From Ceratotherium simum simum (Eukaryota > Chordata > Mammalia > Perissodactyla > Rhinocerotidae): a stretch of DNA of 64,000 nt. The position numbers were made by a program, and so were the translations under genes. Below, in pieces: positions 1 to 11,762 of the stretch. The DNA lies in NCBI RefSeq assembly GCF_000283155.1, contig NW_004454175.1, positions 8,206,116 through 8,270,115 on the forward strand. The letters run 5' to 3'. The notes under the pieces were generated by a model. That model searched no databases. It was not told the DNA's origin and worked only from the letters and a program-made list of their open reading frames with translations. Numbering within the stretch: position 1 is the first letter of the stretch; each line of letters starts with the position of its first letter.

Positions 1-275
1 AAGATTAGCAAAGGTAATAGCAAAGTAAATACCACTGGACATCTGCTGAGTGTCCACATACATACTGCCAGGTAAGTCCTATACTTAGTGAATAGTATAG
101 GACTTAGTAGTAAATGGTCACCTATATGGTATGATTACAGTGATTCTGATGGAATTTTTCAACCACTAGATCTTTCCAAGAATGATACAACACCTTACTT
201 AAACTGTTATCCTTTGAGGAGTCTACCTTATCAATATGAGAACATGGTTATGGTATGAAGCATCCTTGAGTTTTA
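1..275. other. Unassigned AT-rich sequence
   Basis: I see no open frame, repeat family or regulatory motif here that I can support. Confidence 0.4.
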
Positions 276-304
276 TACACACACACACATACACACACAC
301 ACAG
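276..304. repeat. (CA)n microsatellite, short
   Basis: An alternating CA tract interrupted once by a T (acacat). A 75-codon open frame running through it has His-Thr repeats and is a by-product of the dinucleotide run, not a gene. Confidence 0.85.
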
Positions 305-437
305 ACACTTTATAATTCAGTGGCAGCCTTCATTAAATGCTATACAATGCAAACTCTTAGATTTGAGAAAATGATAAAAGCAAATGGGGCTCTGTTTGGG
401 CTTTTGATTTTATTTCTGAAAATTTTTTTTTTTTTAA

Positions 438-690
438 CTTATTTATTTATCTATTTATTGTGAGGAGATCAGCCCTGTGCTAACATCTGCCAATCCTCCT
501 GTTTTTTTTGCTGAGGAAGACTGGCCCTGGGCTAACATCCGTGCCCATCTTCCTCCACTTTATATGGGACGCTGCCACAGCATGGCTTGCCAAGCAGTGC
601 GTCGGTGCGCGCCCGGGATCTGAACTGGTGAACCCTGGGCCGCTGCAGCGGAGCGCGCACACTTAACCGCTTGCGCCACCGGGCGGCCCC
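438..690 (-). mobile_element. ERE-type tRNA-derived SINE, near full length, antisense
   Basis: Read on the minus strand this begins ggggccgcccggtggcgcaa, continues through a tRNA-like A box (variant gcgcaagcggttaag) and a decayed B box, then the body cgtcccatataaagtggagg, ending with two gatgttagc-type repeats and an (ataaat)n tail. This is the perissodactyl ERE architecture in its short-body form. Likely target duplication: tgaaaa plus T-run plus aa at 417-437 against tgaaac plus T-run plus aa at 691-706, the T-tract differing in length. A 60-codon antisense open frame inside it is SINE-derived. Family assignment is confident; the subfamily is a guess. Confidence 0.88.
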
Positions 691-706
691 TGAAACTTTT
701 TTTTAA

Positions 707-1990
707 TCCTTTCAAATGTTAACTCCACATAAATCATGAGTGACCATTAGTTTAACTTTAAGATCTGAAGTTTTTCTGGAAGGGAACAAAAAAAACACTT
801 CCATTAAGAAGAAAATAAATCATTCTTAGGAACTGGAGTCTTGACCTCAAAACAAAAGACACAAAGAAGCATCACTATAACTTGGCATTTTTTTTGACAA
901 AAATATAAAGATTATAAAGTGACAGTCAGACAAGGGAGAATGCTTGTGATTAAATTAGTGGTTAGCTAAACTCCATGGCAACACACCCACGCTTGTGAAA
1001 AGCATCATGTCTTGTAAAAGATTGTACATTATCAAGCCCCATTTTAACATCTTGTTCTAAGGATGGTGCAAAATGTCAATGACACGTGAGACCTAATATT
1101 ACTTATGATTACCGGGACATCGGAAGCTCAAGGAGGTGGTTCTGAAATAGTAAATGTTACTATGATCAAGTACCCTCTTGATCTTTTTCTCCCGGGTACA
1201 ATTGAATTAGGTCCCAGCTTCCAAGCAGCTAGTGACCTGATAGCCCTAACCTGTCCTATTGCAGGAAAGCATATGACTTTGGAGTTCAACAGGCAGTAAG
1301 GAGAGGGCTTATATGGAAAAACACAGGAAGTGCTACTGGCAAGAAATGTTGAGGCCCCACTGAAGCCCCATTGTCTACAATTTTAAATTCTAGTTTGAGG
1401 AGTCTGGGCTTTATACTACATGCGAGGATTTTAGGAAATGGTCATGATAAAAGCAGTTTTTGATAGGTTTATTTGGATTAATTCTTAGTTAGAGAGAATC
1501 TTAAATCCAAAATGTTTATACGTAGGCAAATAGCGGCATTAGAGAATTTCACTGACTGATGCATCACCAAGAGTTTAATTAGATGACTGAGAATTATAAT
1601 ATGAAATTAGCACATAAAATCAAATTAAGCAAACATAAATTGTAAGAATCATTGGCTAACTTGTTATTTTTACTCTCTTTGCTATAATGTACATACAAAT
1701 ATATTTTGAAGGGACATGAATATAAATGGAAATTTATGACAATGTTGCTAATTATCAGATATAGAACAAATTTATGTTGCTTTAAGAGGATATGTTGGCT
1801 AAAATTATTTAGAAGAAAAGAAAAAACTCAGATTTCTCTCATCTACCTGAATCAATAGAAAATATAGATGAGTGGTTTTTTAAATAAAGATGTAATATAA
1901 AATCCTCTTTCCTAGATTTTTAATCAATCCTTTATACAAGCTTTTTGTCATCAATATACAAACATGTTGACTATTCTCCCATGCTGGACA
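707..1990. other. Unassigned AT-rich sequence
   Basis: No recognisable repeat or gene. A 64-codon open frame at 1105-1299 has no recognisable domain, and no splice or promoter context supports it. Confidence 0.4.
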
Positions 1991-1994
1991 TAAA

Positions 1995-2238
1995 ATAATT
2001 GCTAACACTTATTATGTATTTACATTGTGTCAGAAACTGTTTTAAGTGCTTTACGTATATCAACTCACTTAATCTTAAATCAATCCTATGAAGTAATTTA
2101 CATTTATCTTGATTTTACAATAAGGAATCTGAGATACTGGAAGGTTAAGTAGCTTGCCCAAGGTCACACAACTAGTAAGTAGTTTCCTAGGTAGGTAGCC
2201 ATGCAGTCTTAACTATTGTACTAATTACCATGCTATCC
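1995..2238 (-). mobile_element. MIR SINE relic, antisense
   Basis: The plus strand shows the reverse complement of MIR: gctaacacttattatgtatt, then tttaagtgctttacg, the fossil aaggtcacacaactagtaag and a terminal taccatgctatcc. The order and spacing match a nearly full-length MIR of about 240 bp with scattered substitutions. MIR is an ancient tRNA-derived SINE mobilised by L2, which also occurs in this window. Confidence 0.85.
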
Positions 2239-2595
2239 TCACTCCCCTCCAGCTACCATTCTTATACTCTTTCACCTCCTCTTCTTTGCCAAACACCCCC
2301 CCAAAATAGTCACATTTTTACCTCTGATTCACTTCTCAGGGCCTGCCTTCCACTATGGTACGGCAACCACTCTTGCCTCTGCCATCTCGACTTCTTCATG
2401 GCTATATCTAAGGATCCCCCCCACCTCTCTGCAGCAGATTTCACTTCTGAATACTCTTTGGAATGTTCTCCTTTCGTGTTTCCTCTGGCATGATCTTATC
2501 TTTGTTTGGTGTGCTAAAGTTTTTTTCTCAATTTTCTCTCTTTCTCTCTAAGTGTATATGCAGTACAACAGAGTGAGTAGAGTGTAAATCTCCCT
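2239..2595. other. Unassigned pyrimidine-rich sequence
   Basis: A C/T-rich stretch holding an 87-codon open frame (2230-2493) that starts inside the MIR tail. The frame has no recognisable domain and is treated as chance. Confidence 0.4.
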
Positions 2596-2925
2596 TCCTA
2601 AACATTTCCCACATTGATGTTGACACTGACCGTGTGAGCTGCTTTGGCCAATGAAATGTGTGTCTAGAAACCAGCAGCAGTCTTGAAGTATTTGCACAGT
2701 TTGGCTTGGTCTCTTGGGCTCCTGTGACCCACCAGAGAAGAACATACCCCAAGTAGTAGCCGGCTGAGGACAATGAGGAAACACCTGGGGCAGACCTGAA
2801 TCTAACCTACAGCCTGGAGCCATGCTGAGCTGATCCCAGATGAGTTCAGCAGAGAAACAGCAGACTTGCAGACCCATGAACAAAAAAATCAAATGTTTAA
2901 AGTCAAATGTTGTAAACCACTGGGA
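2596..2925 (+). mobile_element. Old LTR-like relic (probably ERVL-MaLR class)
   Basis: The segment contains gctttggccaatgaaatgtg, agaagaacataccccaagt, an aacctacagcctggagcc stretch and a closing gtaaaccactgggaag. This is the order of conserved blocks seen in old mammalian MLT1-type LTRs (ggccaatgg, then a gagcagagc-like block, then aagccactgagttttgg). It is heavily decayed. The longest open frame of the window (minus strand, 2548-3087, 179 codons) crosses this relic and the next MIR and so has no coding support. The class is inferred; the exact family is not resolved. Confidence 0.45.
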
Positions 2926-3160
2926 AGTTACAAGTTCAGCTGAGCTACTTAGTATGGGACTTTGATAGGGGGCAAATAAGTTACCATACATAAGTCTTAG
3001 TGTCTTCATCTGTAAAGTCTGAAAAAAAAAAAACAGTGTCTGCTTTGCTAGGGTTGTTGAGAAAATTAAGCACATGAAATAATGCACATGAAGTGCTTAA
3101 CACAATGACTGACGTATAATATGAGTCCAATTAATGCTCGCTATTATTATTATTCCACCA
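2926..3160 (+). mobile_element. MIR SINE relic
   Basis: Sense MIR: gagctacttagtatgggact matches the gccacttactagctgtgtgac block, followed by gtgtcttcatctgtaaagt, gggttgttgagaaaattaa and tgcttaacacaatgactgac, then an ATT-rich tail. The consensus order is kept over about 230 bp. Confidence 0.75.
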
Positions 3161-3483
3161 AAGAATGTTATTCTTATCTCCAGACTCAAATATGCTACTA
3201 GAAAACTGCTCTGGGAGGTCGCTTAGAGAGCTTAAAATCAATAGGTGCCATAATGAACTCATTATATTTCCTCCTTCTTTGGTACCTATAATTGAAAATG
3301 ACAATCCATTTCACATAGCTCACAAATAAGCGAGCTAGGGGTCCTCTCTTGACCTTTTATTCTTTACCCCTTTTGTTCAATCTGAAATCAAATTTTTTCA
3401 ATTTTGTCTATTATATATGTCATCTATCCATCACCTTCTCTCCTTACTGCTACTATCTTAATTCACTTATTTTACTGCATTAG
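3161..3483. other. Unassigned sequence
   Basis: AT-rich, with no element or gene recognised. Confidence 0.35.
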
Positions 3484-3905
3484 TCCCTATTCTAGTTAAG
3501 GCACTGCTAACTACCATAAGAGATAGAACTCTAAACCCAATAGCTTAACACAATCAAAGTTTATTTCTCGCTCATAAGGCCAAGTTATGTGTTCCTAGTT
3601 AGTAAATGATTTAGGGCCTAAGTTCCTTCCTTCATATGGTGACGCTATTTTCAATACATGGCTTCCATGATCACTGGCCTCACTCACATCGAGCCAGTGG
3701 AGTGGAAAAGAGCATAGATTGTTGCATGTAAAAGGATTTATGGTTGAGAGATCGAAGTGGTGCTCTAACTTCCACTCATCTTACAGTGAGGAGAAATCAG
3801 TCATACAGTCACATCTTACTTTAAGGGAGGCTGGGAAGGCAATCCAACTGTGTGCCAAGAAGAGAGAGGTAATGAGTAGGATGAGGAGCTAGCCACACAT
3901 TGCCC
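3484..3905 (-). mobile_element. Old LTR-like relic, antisense
   Basis: Reading the plus strand: agatagaactctaaacccaa, tagcttaacacaatcaaag, tttatttctcgctca, catggcttccatgatcact, then cagtcacatcttactttaag and ggaggctgggaa. The reverse complement gives the block order seen in the sense relic at 21,655-22,070 (tttcccag, ggccatgtgac, agttctggccaa-like, then AATAAA-like and ttaagccact blocks). The two are probably copies of one old LTR family in opposite orientation. A polyadenylation-like tail and CCAAT-like motif favour an LTR over a SINE, but the family name is not certain. Confidence 0.5.
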
Positions 3906-3914
3906 CAGTTCCCT

Positions 3915-4640
3915 CACTGGCCTCTGGGCTTCTGGTTCTCCTACAGTCCAATTCCCGGCAGGAGCCAGAGGGGTTTTTTGTTAAACATAAATTAGATTAT
4001 TTCGCTACTGTGTTTGCATTCTCCAGTGTCTTCCAGTAGTACATTGACTAAAACCCAAACTCTTTCCCTTGATTTACAGAGTCCTTTGCAATCTTGCTTT
4101 ACCTTTCTGAACTTGTCTCATGCCAGTCTCTTCACCATGCACCATGGTCTACTCACATTGATTTTCTTTCTGTTCCTTGACCCTCCAAACAAATTACTTC
4201 CTAGATTCTTTGTACCATCTCTTCCTTCTTCCTAGAACACTCTTCTATAATCTTCACATGGCTGGTACCTTCCTCCCACTAAGACTTCAGATTAAACCAC
4301 ACCTCTTCAAAGAAGCACCCCCTAACAACCTAACCTAAATCACCCAGTCACTTTCTAGCACATCAATCTATTTTAATGTTCTGCATAAAGCTTATGACAA
4401 TTTGATATGTTTCTTTCTATCAAGAATCTACTTATTATGTCTGTCTATCTATGTATCTATGTATGTATGTATGTATGTATGTATGTATGTATGTATCTAT
4501 CTATCTATCTATCTATCTTTCTTCCCATAGTATGATATAAATAGGCAGAGATCTTTGCATGTCTTATTTACCACTGACCCCTACTACCTAGAATGCTAGT
4601 TTGACACATGGTTAGTGTTCAGTAAATCTGACTCCTAATT
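3915..4640 (+). mobile_element. L2 LINE 3' end, sense, interrupted by a microsatellite
   Basis: Sense L2 blocks occur in order: ggagccagaggggttttttg, an ORF2 C-terminal part (agtcctttgcaatcttgctt), the cttcctagaacactcttct block, cacctcttcaaagaagcacc, tcacccagtcactttctagc and the closing tagtgttcagtaaatctga. The reading frame is broken by many stops; only a 73-codon frame (4014-4235) remains. A GTAT/CTAT tetranucleotide array sits inside it. Confidence 0.8.
4437..4520. repeat. Compound (GTAT)n(CTAT)n microsatellite
   Basis: About 80 bp of perfect tetranucleotide steps: ctgtctatctatgtatctat, then uninterrupted GTAT units, then CTAT units ending atctttcttcc. The switch between GTAT and CTAT blocks is a single transition in phase. 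It has no spacers and is not CRISPR-like. Confidence 0.95.
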
Positions 4641-5254
4641 AAGTGTGTTGAACTTTCTATGCACTGTCCTAGGCACATTTTCATCCTTCCAACCAACTCT
4701 ACTGAGCTGAAAAAGACAAAACAAGTTTGTTTCTCACATTAACATTACAAAAGTTACCTGTGGCTAAAAGCTAGATTACTAAGAAACAAACTGGTCAAAT
4801 TATGCCTTAAGAACTGCTTAGCTGACCAGTTTAACTGTGTCCTCTTCTCTTTCCACTGGGCCTAAAAATCTGAACGGAATGTCTAGGGATAGAAAATATA
4901 ATATGTTTTTCTCTACTTAGTCAGGACTTTTTTTTCCAAACAAATTTTATTTTTACATGCAGTGAAACCACTAAATTTTTGTCTATAACAAAATATCTTC
5001 TTCAATTTAATGCATTAAATTATTCTTTCTGTTTATATCAGAAAATCTTAGTACAAAGGTAGAACAAACTTATAATGTGGTATTTAAAAGTTAAAAAACA
5101 CATTAATACAAAGAAAGCCAAATTATTGATACTTAAAACAAAGAAAGACATTTTTTAATATTTGATAATTTTTTAATAATATAATTTAGCCTGATTAACC
5201 AAATGTGGAATGGGGACTTTTTTATTTTGTTTCCTCTCCAATAGAATGTTTGAA
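4641..5254. other. Unassigned AT-rich sequence
   Basis: No element or gene recognised. Confidence 0.35.
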
Positions 5255-5420
5255 GTAATAAAATCATAGCAGTTAATAGTTGCTGAGAACACTTGGTGTG
5301 CCAGTCAGTGTATATCATACTTTACAAGAACTGTATGAACTTAAGAAATTAAGACCTAAAAGGGTTAAGTTACTTTCCCCAAATCAGAAAGCTATCAAAG
5401 GTAACCACTATACACGGTGC
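5255..5420 (-). mobile_element. MIR SINE fragment, antisense, decayed
   Basis: The plus strand carries gttgctgagaacacttggtg, tgccagtcagtg, then acctaaaagggttaagttac and a degraded cacagctag-like block. The order matches reverse-complemented MIR. Confidence 0.55.
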
Positions 5421-7349
5421 AAATATGATTTGCAAATCACAGTGTAATGGTTCATCCTGGACTATTGCAAAACTGCAACCAATGTGCTTTGTCTGTTAAC
5501 AGTCATGTTCTCTTAATTTTGAATACTAACATTTTACTAAGACATCCTTTTATGTTTGCTCTGTAACTATCATGTTGTACATCCTGCTTAGATGTGAGGC
5601 ATAGTAGATTCTGACAAATCTATCCAGAATTACCTGCATGGCCAGCAAGTCAATACATGCCCCCAAAGCTACCTATAGTGTTAGTTTCTGCAAGTGTGAG
5701 ACAGAGAGAAGATAAATATATCTAGCTTGCAGGGAACTTGTACTCTAAAACAGACAGCACTGATGCAGTATCAGTGCCAAACCTGTTATCTATAAAGAGT
5801 TGCTAAATTTTGCTTCTGGCATTTCTATGGCCACTATGCTTGCTTCCCGTTCTAATTATGTGACTTTATCACTCCCCCAACCCCATTCCTGTGTAAGTAC
5901 AGTAGAATATTAGAACTGGATACTACATTAGAATTTACGAAATCATCAAGTTTCAGAATTTCAGATTTTGAAGGATTTTTTACAGTAATTTGGCTTAAAA
6001 TCTTTCTTTTGCCAATGAATCAAATCAGTTCAGAGAAATTTGCCATTAGGGCCAGTGAGGATAGCACTCCAGTCTCTGCTCCTGGATTCATGGTCTGTCT
6101 GCCATACCACACTTCCTCACCTTACTACTTCTGGTAATCCATAACTTGCTAGGATTTCTTGGACCTAGGTAATGGCCAAAGGTATTATTTCCCTAGGTAA
6201 TTCCCAAAGACTACTATGCTTGTTACCTTCTCTGATTCTGCTACATTATTTCTCTCCCACTCCCACTACAACACCCATTACAACACCTGTCCTATTACCC
6301 TTATTCTTTGTGTTCTCGTTCTGTTTGCTTAGATATTAGAAAAGTGGATAAATAAATCCTGATGCATATATTAATGGAGGCTAAAGCTTGAAGTACTTCT
6401 TCTTTCTCTTTCTTGGCAAAAATTTTGTTTATTTATATGCATATCTTCTGAGGTCTCCAATGATTGGGATTTCAGAGAATATAGCAGAACAACAAAAAAA
6501 GATATTTCGGGCAGTAATTTTTCAGAGCTCCTCAAATCACTTGGGGCATAGAGCCAGCTTCATATAGAAGGACACAGAAGCAAAGAAGCAATGATGACAT
6601 AACAGCCAGGACAAGCTAACGCAACATGTATATAAATATTTAAACTAGGGATAGACATCATTCTCTGTGTTTTAATATTTATGTCTCTTCTCTAATCACA
6701 AACTATTCTTTGTTTAGTTTTCTCTTCTAGTTTCGAGAGAGCAGATTTCAAGAGGGGCCATTTTAACATTTAACAATAAGGAGAGTTTCTACAGTTACTT
6801 TTTCAAATGTAACAGTTTGTTCAATTTCTTTACTGGATTTCCAGACCTGAAATTTATTGTTACCTTTTGTCTACTACATGTACTTAATTCTGAAATTCTC
6901 ACCTTCATTTCTGATTCTATCATTACCTTTAATCTACATTAATACCAAAACTTGAGAAAAAACTATATAGAATATGTATGTACTAGTATGTTTGTGTGCA
7001 TCCTGTGGGTAAGCTCTTTTTTTTTACTAAGTGTATATCCAGAGTATTTAACATTCAAAACAAAATAAAATGTTTGGTAGTCTCCAAATCCCTTAATGGA
7101 AAGATTAGTTTAATTTATAGTCACACAATTAAAAGTGTTCAACTAGATGTTTACTAATTTCCCCAAAGCTTAAGACTGTTGTCTAGCAACACTAGCTAGG
7201 GAAAAAATGAGAGAAACAAGAGTAGAGTCAGTAGTAACTTTGGTTTAATCTTAAAACATGGAAAAACTATGCCAGATGAGTCTCTACCCCATGTATGAAG
7301 AATAAAGAATTCAGCCTGGCTTGAGCATCCTCATCATGTGCTCCTCTTG
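5421..7349. other. Unassigned AT-rich sequence with one possible MIR scrap
   Basis: About 5930-6125 there is a weak antisense MIR-like order (atcagttcagagaaatttgc, then agtctctgctcctggattc). It is too decayed to list separately. The rest shows nothing I can name. Confidence 0.35.
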
Positions 7350-8345
7350 GAAATTCTGTATTCCCATGGCTTCTAGGATACTCACTGACTTCTGATTTTG
7401 CTCCAATCTGGTCCCTCCTCACCGCCTTTTACTATTTACTTTCTCATTCTTCTGCTTAAATGTTAGCATTGTCCGGGGTTCTATCCTTGCTTCTCTTCTC
7501 ATTTTAGTCTACATGCCCCCAAATTCTACTGCCACCTATATGCTGATGGCATAAATCTATATTTCCTGCCCCTCCTCACGATTCCAACCTATATATAGCA
7601 CTTCCTACTTGTGTTCTCAATTTAGATGTCCCAGTAACTTCAAGCTCCATAACCCCAGACTGGAGCTCATTAACCTTCCCCAAAACCTGCTCTTTCCTTT
7701 CTACGCTGTATATTAGATAGCGGCACCACCACCCACCCAGTCCTGCAAGGTAGAAATGTGGTTATTAGTCTTTCCTCAGAATTCATGCTTAACACTAACC
7801 ATCATATTCAGTTAGTCATTAAATGCCACTGATTCTCCATCGTATCTCATATATTTAACCTCTCTTCTTTTCTACAGCCACGGCTTTAGTTCAGATCCTG
7901 TGCATCTCTTGCTTGGACTATCAATTCAGTCTAATTGTTCTGCCTGCCTCTAGATCCTCTCACCCTCTAGCCCTGCCTAGGAAATCCTTCATTGTCACTA
8001 CCAGTTAGGTGATCTTAATAAACCACATATTGAAGCAAGGTAAAACTCTTCAGGATCCTTATTGGAAAGCAAATTCTTCAGCATACCTATGCCTGGAAGA
8101 CTCTGACAAACTACAGGTCAACCTTCAAAAATTAGATCCAATATTTTCTCCTTTGTGAGAATCTTCTTGGCAGAGTGAAGCAGAATTAACCACATCCTTC
8201 TGGTGACACCATTGCGTGTACTACATATCTATTTTTGTATTACCACACTGTAGTATGATTATGTGCTAACATGACTGTACTGCCTCTGGATTGTAAGCTC
8301 TTTGAGACCTTGGATTGTGGCTACTTTGTGGACAGCAAACAAGTT
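7350..8345 (+). mobile_element. L2 LINE relic, sense, ORF2 C-terminus plus 3' end
   Basis: Sense L2 in order: ggggttctatccttgcttct (downstream of the reverse-transcriptase core), atatgctgatggcataaatc (equivalent to the YADD-type region and following codons), gatgtcccagtaacttcaag, ctgattctccatcgtatctc, ttgcttggactatcaattca, then the 3' end with ctggattgtaagctctttga. The catalytic-region codons are present only as decayed remnants and no frame over 60 codons survives. Roughly 1 kb, internally shortened relative to the usual element. Confidence 0.78.
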
Positions 8346-9764
8346 TTCAGCAGAAAAATATACCAATTCCCTCTGGGAACATGGGAGAATAATAGAATTT
8401 GTTTAATTTGGAATATAACCCAACTACAATTTAAGGCATAAATTGGAATGGATAGAAAATTGTGACTGGGAAATAAGTAGGAAACTGGTTGCAATGGTAC
8501 AAGTACAGAAGAAATGACAAAGTCCTAAATAAAGACAGCACTGGGGGTCTGCAGAAAGGGCACTGTTGAAATTTGGAGAAAACTATTATTTAATAGTTTT
8601 CTATTTCATATACTTCTATTCATAGAAGTTAAATTCTGACATTCAGAAGATTTTTCTTAAAACCTCTTTTAATTACATTTTTGTAGGTAATTTGAAGTAT
8701 AAATTTATTCATTGTGTTCTCCCTTCTTCAAATATTCTTTTGAACCACTGCGGCACACAACAGATGCTCAGGAAGCCTGACTGTGTTACTTACAGTTTCA
8801 AAAATGATGTATTTCTTGATTTTTAAAGATAAGACTAATAGTACAGTATGATCTAGAAAAATGTATCAGTAACTTGGAAATGAATATCTGTACAATGAAG
8901 GTGGGAGGTATTCTCTCTTTTTTTTCCTGAAATTCTCAAATTATTGGATATGCTTTGTGTGTATAAGTGGCTTCACAAGTGTTATCCATATAAACATCTA
9001 AATGACCAGAAGCTCTTTAATAATCCTATCATCAAGTAATATTGCAGATATTTTGGAGAGCTTTTTCCTTGGTTGCTTGTATTGACCTGTATTTTATACC
9101 AAACTTTTCAACAATTGAACACCTGAGATCCTAGTGTCTACAGTTCTGATAGTTTTCTATGATATTTACAAAGAATTATTTTACTAGCTTCTAACTTTTT
9201 TCCTAAGTTTTCATATCTTAATTAATTTTTAATTAAAACAAAACTTTAACATTTTTATCCCTAATTTCTCTTTAGGTTATCTGTGCCATAAAATTTTATA
9301 ATAATTTATTTTAAAAATATATATTCCACAATAGTAAGAATATTCAATATTCATAGTATTTTCTCATCATAGAATATACAAAGTGTATTCTTATCAACAA
9401 TTTTGTATTACTGAATAATAATATAAAATATAATATTTTATTTTTAATTTTTTATAAGGCAGAAAACACAAAAAAAGAAAATAGAAACCCCACATACTTT
9501 AACTAGATATTTTAGAAGAATGTAAAGAGGTAAAACTCTGTCCCTTCAAATTAAAAGCTTGATGCTTCTCATTCCAAAGTTTTCCCCACGGCTATAACAA
9601 TATGCATATATACAAATATCTGTATATATAGCACAAATTTTTGTTATAAAAGTGAGATCATATTCTACACAGTATTCTGCAATCTTTTTTAAAAAAATGT
9701 ATTCATGTTTCAGCACTAGGTTTTTAATTCAGTACATTGTACATACAGATATAACTCCTTTGAC
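8346..9764. other. Unassigned AT-rich sequence
   Basis: Especially AT-rich at 9180-9460, with poly-A and poly-T runs. No gene or element recognised. Confidence 0.4.
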
Positions 9765-10490
9765 ATTTTTAAAAATAAAGTATAATTTACTCACAGTCAA
9801 ATACATCAATCTTACATGTACATTTCAATGAATTTCAGTAAATGTATGCACTAGTGTAAACAGATACCCCTCTCAAGATTTAGAACATTTCCATCACTCC
9901 AGGAAGATCTTTTGCATCCCTTCCCATGACTCACCACACCATGCCCCCTACCTCAGGCAACCACTGTTCTGATTTCTTTCACCATAGATTAGTTTTATCT
10001 TTGTAGAACTTCATATAAATGTAACCATACAGTATTATACCTCGTTTCCAAAATATTTAACTGTTCTCTTGTTAATAGGTTGATAGATTGTTTCAAGTTT
10101 CTTGTTTGAAATTACTCTCATAAGTGTGTGTATTTAGTCTTTAGATCTTTCATGTTTCTGAAATTTGTTTTTAATATGTTGTGAAATTTTGAATAAATTA
10201 GTCTTATTGCAAAGTGATTACTGGTATTCCCATACCATTTATATAATAATCCATACTTTCCCCACTGGTTTGAAAGCCGACATTTATTGTATATTTAATT
10301 CTCATATATACTTGAATGTATTTCTAATCTCTTTTTTTCTGATCTATTTTTCTATTCTTGTGATATACCATTGCCTCTTAATTATAGCAACATTATATTA
10401 CATTTTATTTTCTGACAGAGCCACTATCTCCTTGTTTTTCTTGTTTCTCAAAAAAACTTTTGGCTATCTTTCACTTATGTATAAATGTAT
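9765..10490 (-). mobile_element. L1 LINE 3' part, antisense, decayed
   Basis: The plus strand shows reverse-complemented older-mammalian L1: taaagtataatttactcaca, aacatttccatcactccagg, caggcaaccactgttctgat, caccatagattagttttatc and tcatataaatgtaaccatac, then, after a gap, ccactggtttgaaagccgac and ttttggctatctttc. The 115-codon plus-strand frame (10,165-10,512) is an antisense by-product. The same block order recurs at 22.2-24.7 and 53.96-54.6 kb. Confidence 0.75.
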
Positions 10491-11049
10491 AGTACAGTGT
10501 CTGACACATTAAATACTCAATAATATCATTTTATCTAAGAAATCTTCAGCTTCTCTCTAAAAATGTAATATGTAAAAAAACATGTTCGAGAATAAAAAGT
10601 TTTTTTACTATAGAACTTAAAGTTAGAAAAGATTTTTTAAAATCTTCTTATCTCAATTTATATTTCTAGCTTTGCCCCCTCACTTTACTCTTCTAAGATT
10701 TTCAGTTTTTGCTTGTCAAATGTCAAAGTAGTAAATACACCTTCTTCCTCAAAACATGAATATGAGTGGAATACAAACGTTAGGAACAGAATGAGGAAAT
10801 TCAGGCATTCTTTAGGGTCTGGGAAAGCACCAGAATGGGTGTGTGGCTATTCGAGTCCTTGGTTGACTGTTGCCTATCATTTGTTTTTGAAGGAATCCTT
10901 TAGAATATAAAGTAAATCTGTGCTCTCAGCAAAATATCTACCCATCTTAGTGTTTCCCGACTTAACTTTCATTTAGAAAGTTACGTGGGTGGCTACGGAG
11001 GTATTTCTGAGCTTATGGGCCAGTTAACACATTACTCCTCCCGCTCCAT
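10491..11049. other. Unassigned sequence
   Basis: A 65-codon open frame (10,713-10,910) has no recognisable features. No repeat identified. Confidence 0.35.
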
Positions 11050-11223
11050 CTATTCACTATATTAATCGTGTATTTCTTGAGAATCTGTTTTGTAAATGTC
11101 ACTGTGCTAGGTGTTCAAGGGATTATGAAGAAGAACTTCCTATGTACTTAAGAAATGTACTATTTATTTGGAAGGATCACACACAGCTTTTGAACAAGCA
11201 AATAGCACTGATATCTATCTACA

Positions 11224-11268
<45 letters not shown>

Positions 11269-11330
11269 CGCCATATAAATAGATAGGTTAAAGAACAAAT
11301 AAGTAATAACTCAAAAGAGTGTGCACTTCT
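11050..11330 (-). mobile_element. L2 LINE 3' end, antisense, weak, with microsatellite
   Basis: The plus strand shows cactgtgctaggtgttcaag, then gattatgaagaagaacttcc, in the arrangement of a reverse-complemented L2 tail (ggcactgtgctaggtgctgg, then the dispersed aagaagcttac block). A TATC array interrupts it. Decay is strong, so the call is tentative. Confidence 0.45.
11212..11268. repeat. (TATC)n microsatellite
   Basis: About 57 bp, of which 11,224-11,268 is an uninterrupted run of roughly eleven CTAT/TATC units. It belongs to the same motif class as the CTAT block at 4.5 kb but lies in different flanking sequence. Confidence 0.95.
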
Positions 11331-11762
11331 TCTAGCAATGAAATCTTAATATATGTTTATTTGATCCTAAATCCATTCCATGTGGCAGCCTCAATCCTCA
11401 ATTGGTCATTTACCCAAGCTCATTCACCAGTGTCCATGCTGGGAAGATGGATGGGGTGGTGAGTGGAAAAGATGGAGAGGATACTCCAGGCTGAGGGCAC
11501 AACTTATTCAGTTTATAAGTTTTCTTAAAATGTCACTCTTTATTGAATATACCATTTTCCCTAAATTTCACATACTGCCTTTAAAAATATTTATTCTAAA
11601 TAGATGGTAAAAAAATAGGATAAATATAAAAAGATGAGCCATAGACGATGGATGCATTGGGCAATCAAGTTTGTTGATGTCTGCTATTAAGGACATCTAA
11701 CCTTACTTGCTAAGCTTCCATGACCCTCAAGCCTTCTTTTTTCTTTTTCTTTTTTTTTTTAA
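11331..11762. other. Unassigned sequence
   Basis: Holds a 76-codon frame (11,380-11,610) with no recognisable features. A pyrimidine-rich run (11,736-11,760) leads into the next SINE tail. Confidence 0.35.

Noticed and set aside
1105..1299. 64-codon frame with an unremarkable amino-acid mix
   Set aside because: No domain, no repeat of the pattern elsewhere and no exon signals. It could be chance.
2548..3087. Longest open frame of the window (minus strand, 179 codons)
   Set aside because: It crosses an old LTR-like relic and a MIR in sequence, has a low-complexity Phe run from a poly-A tract, and shows no domain, Kozak context or splice structure.
4437..4520. CRISPR-like direct repeats
   Set aside because: Pure tetranucleotide microsatellite with no spacers; the rest of the window is mammalian.
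5930..6125. Antisense MIR
   Set aside because: Only two blocks fit loosely; too decayed to support.
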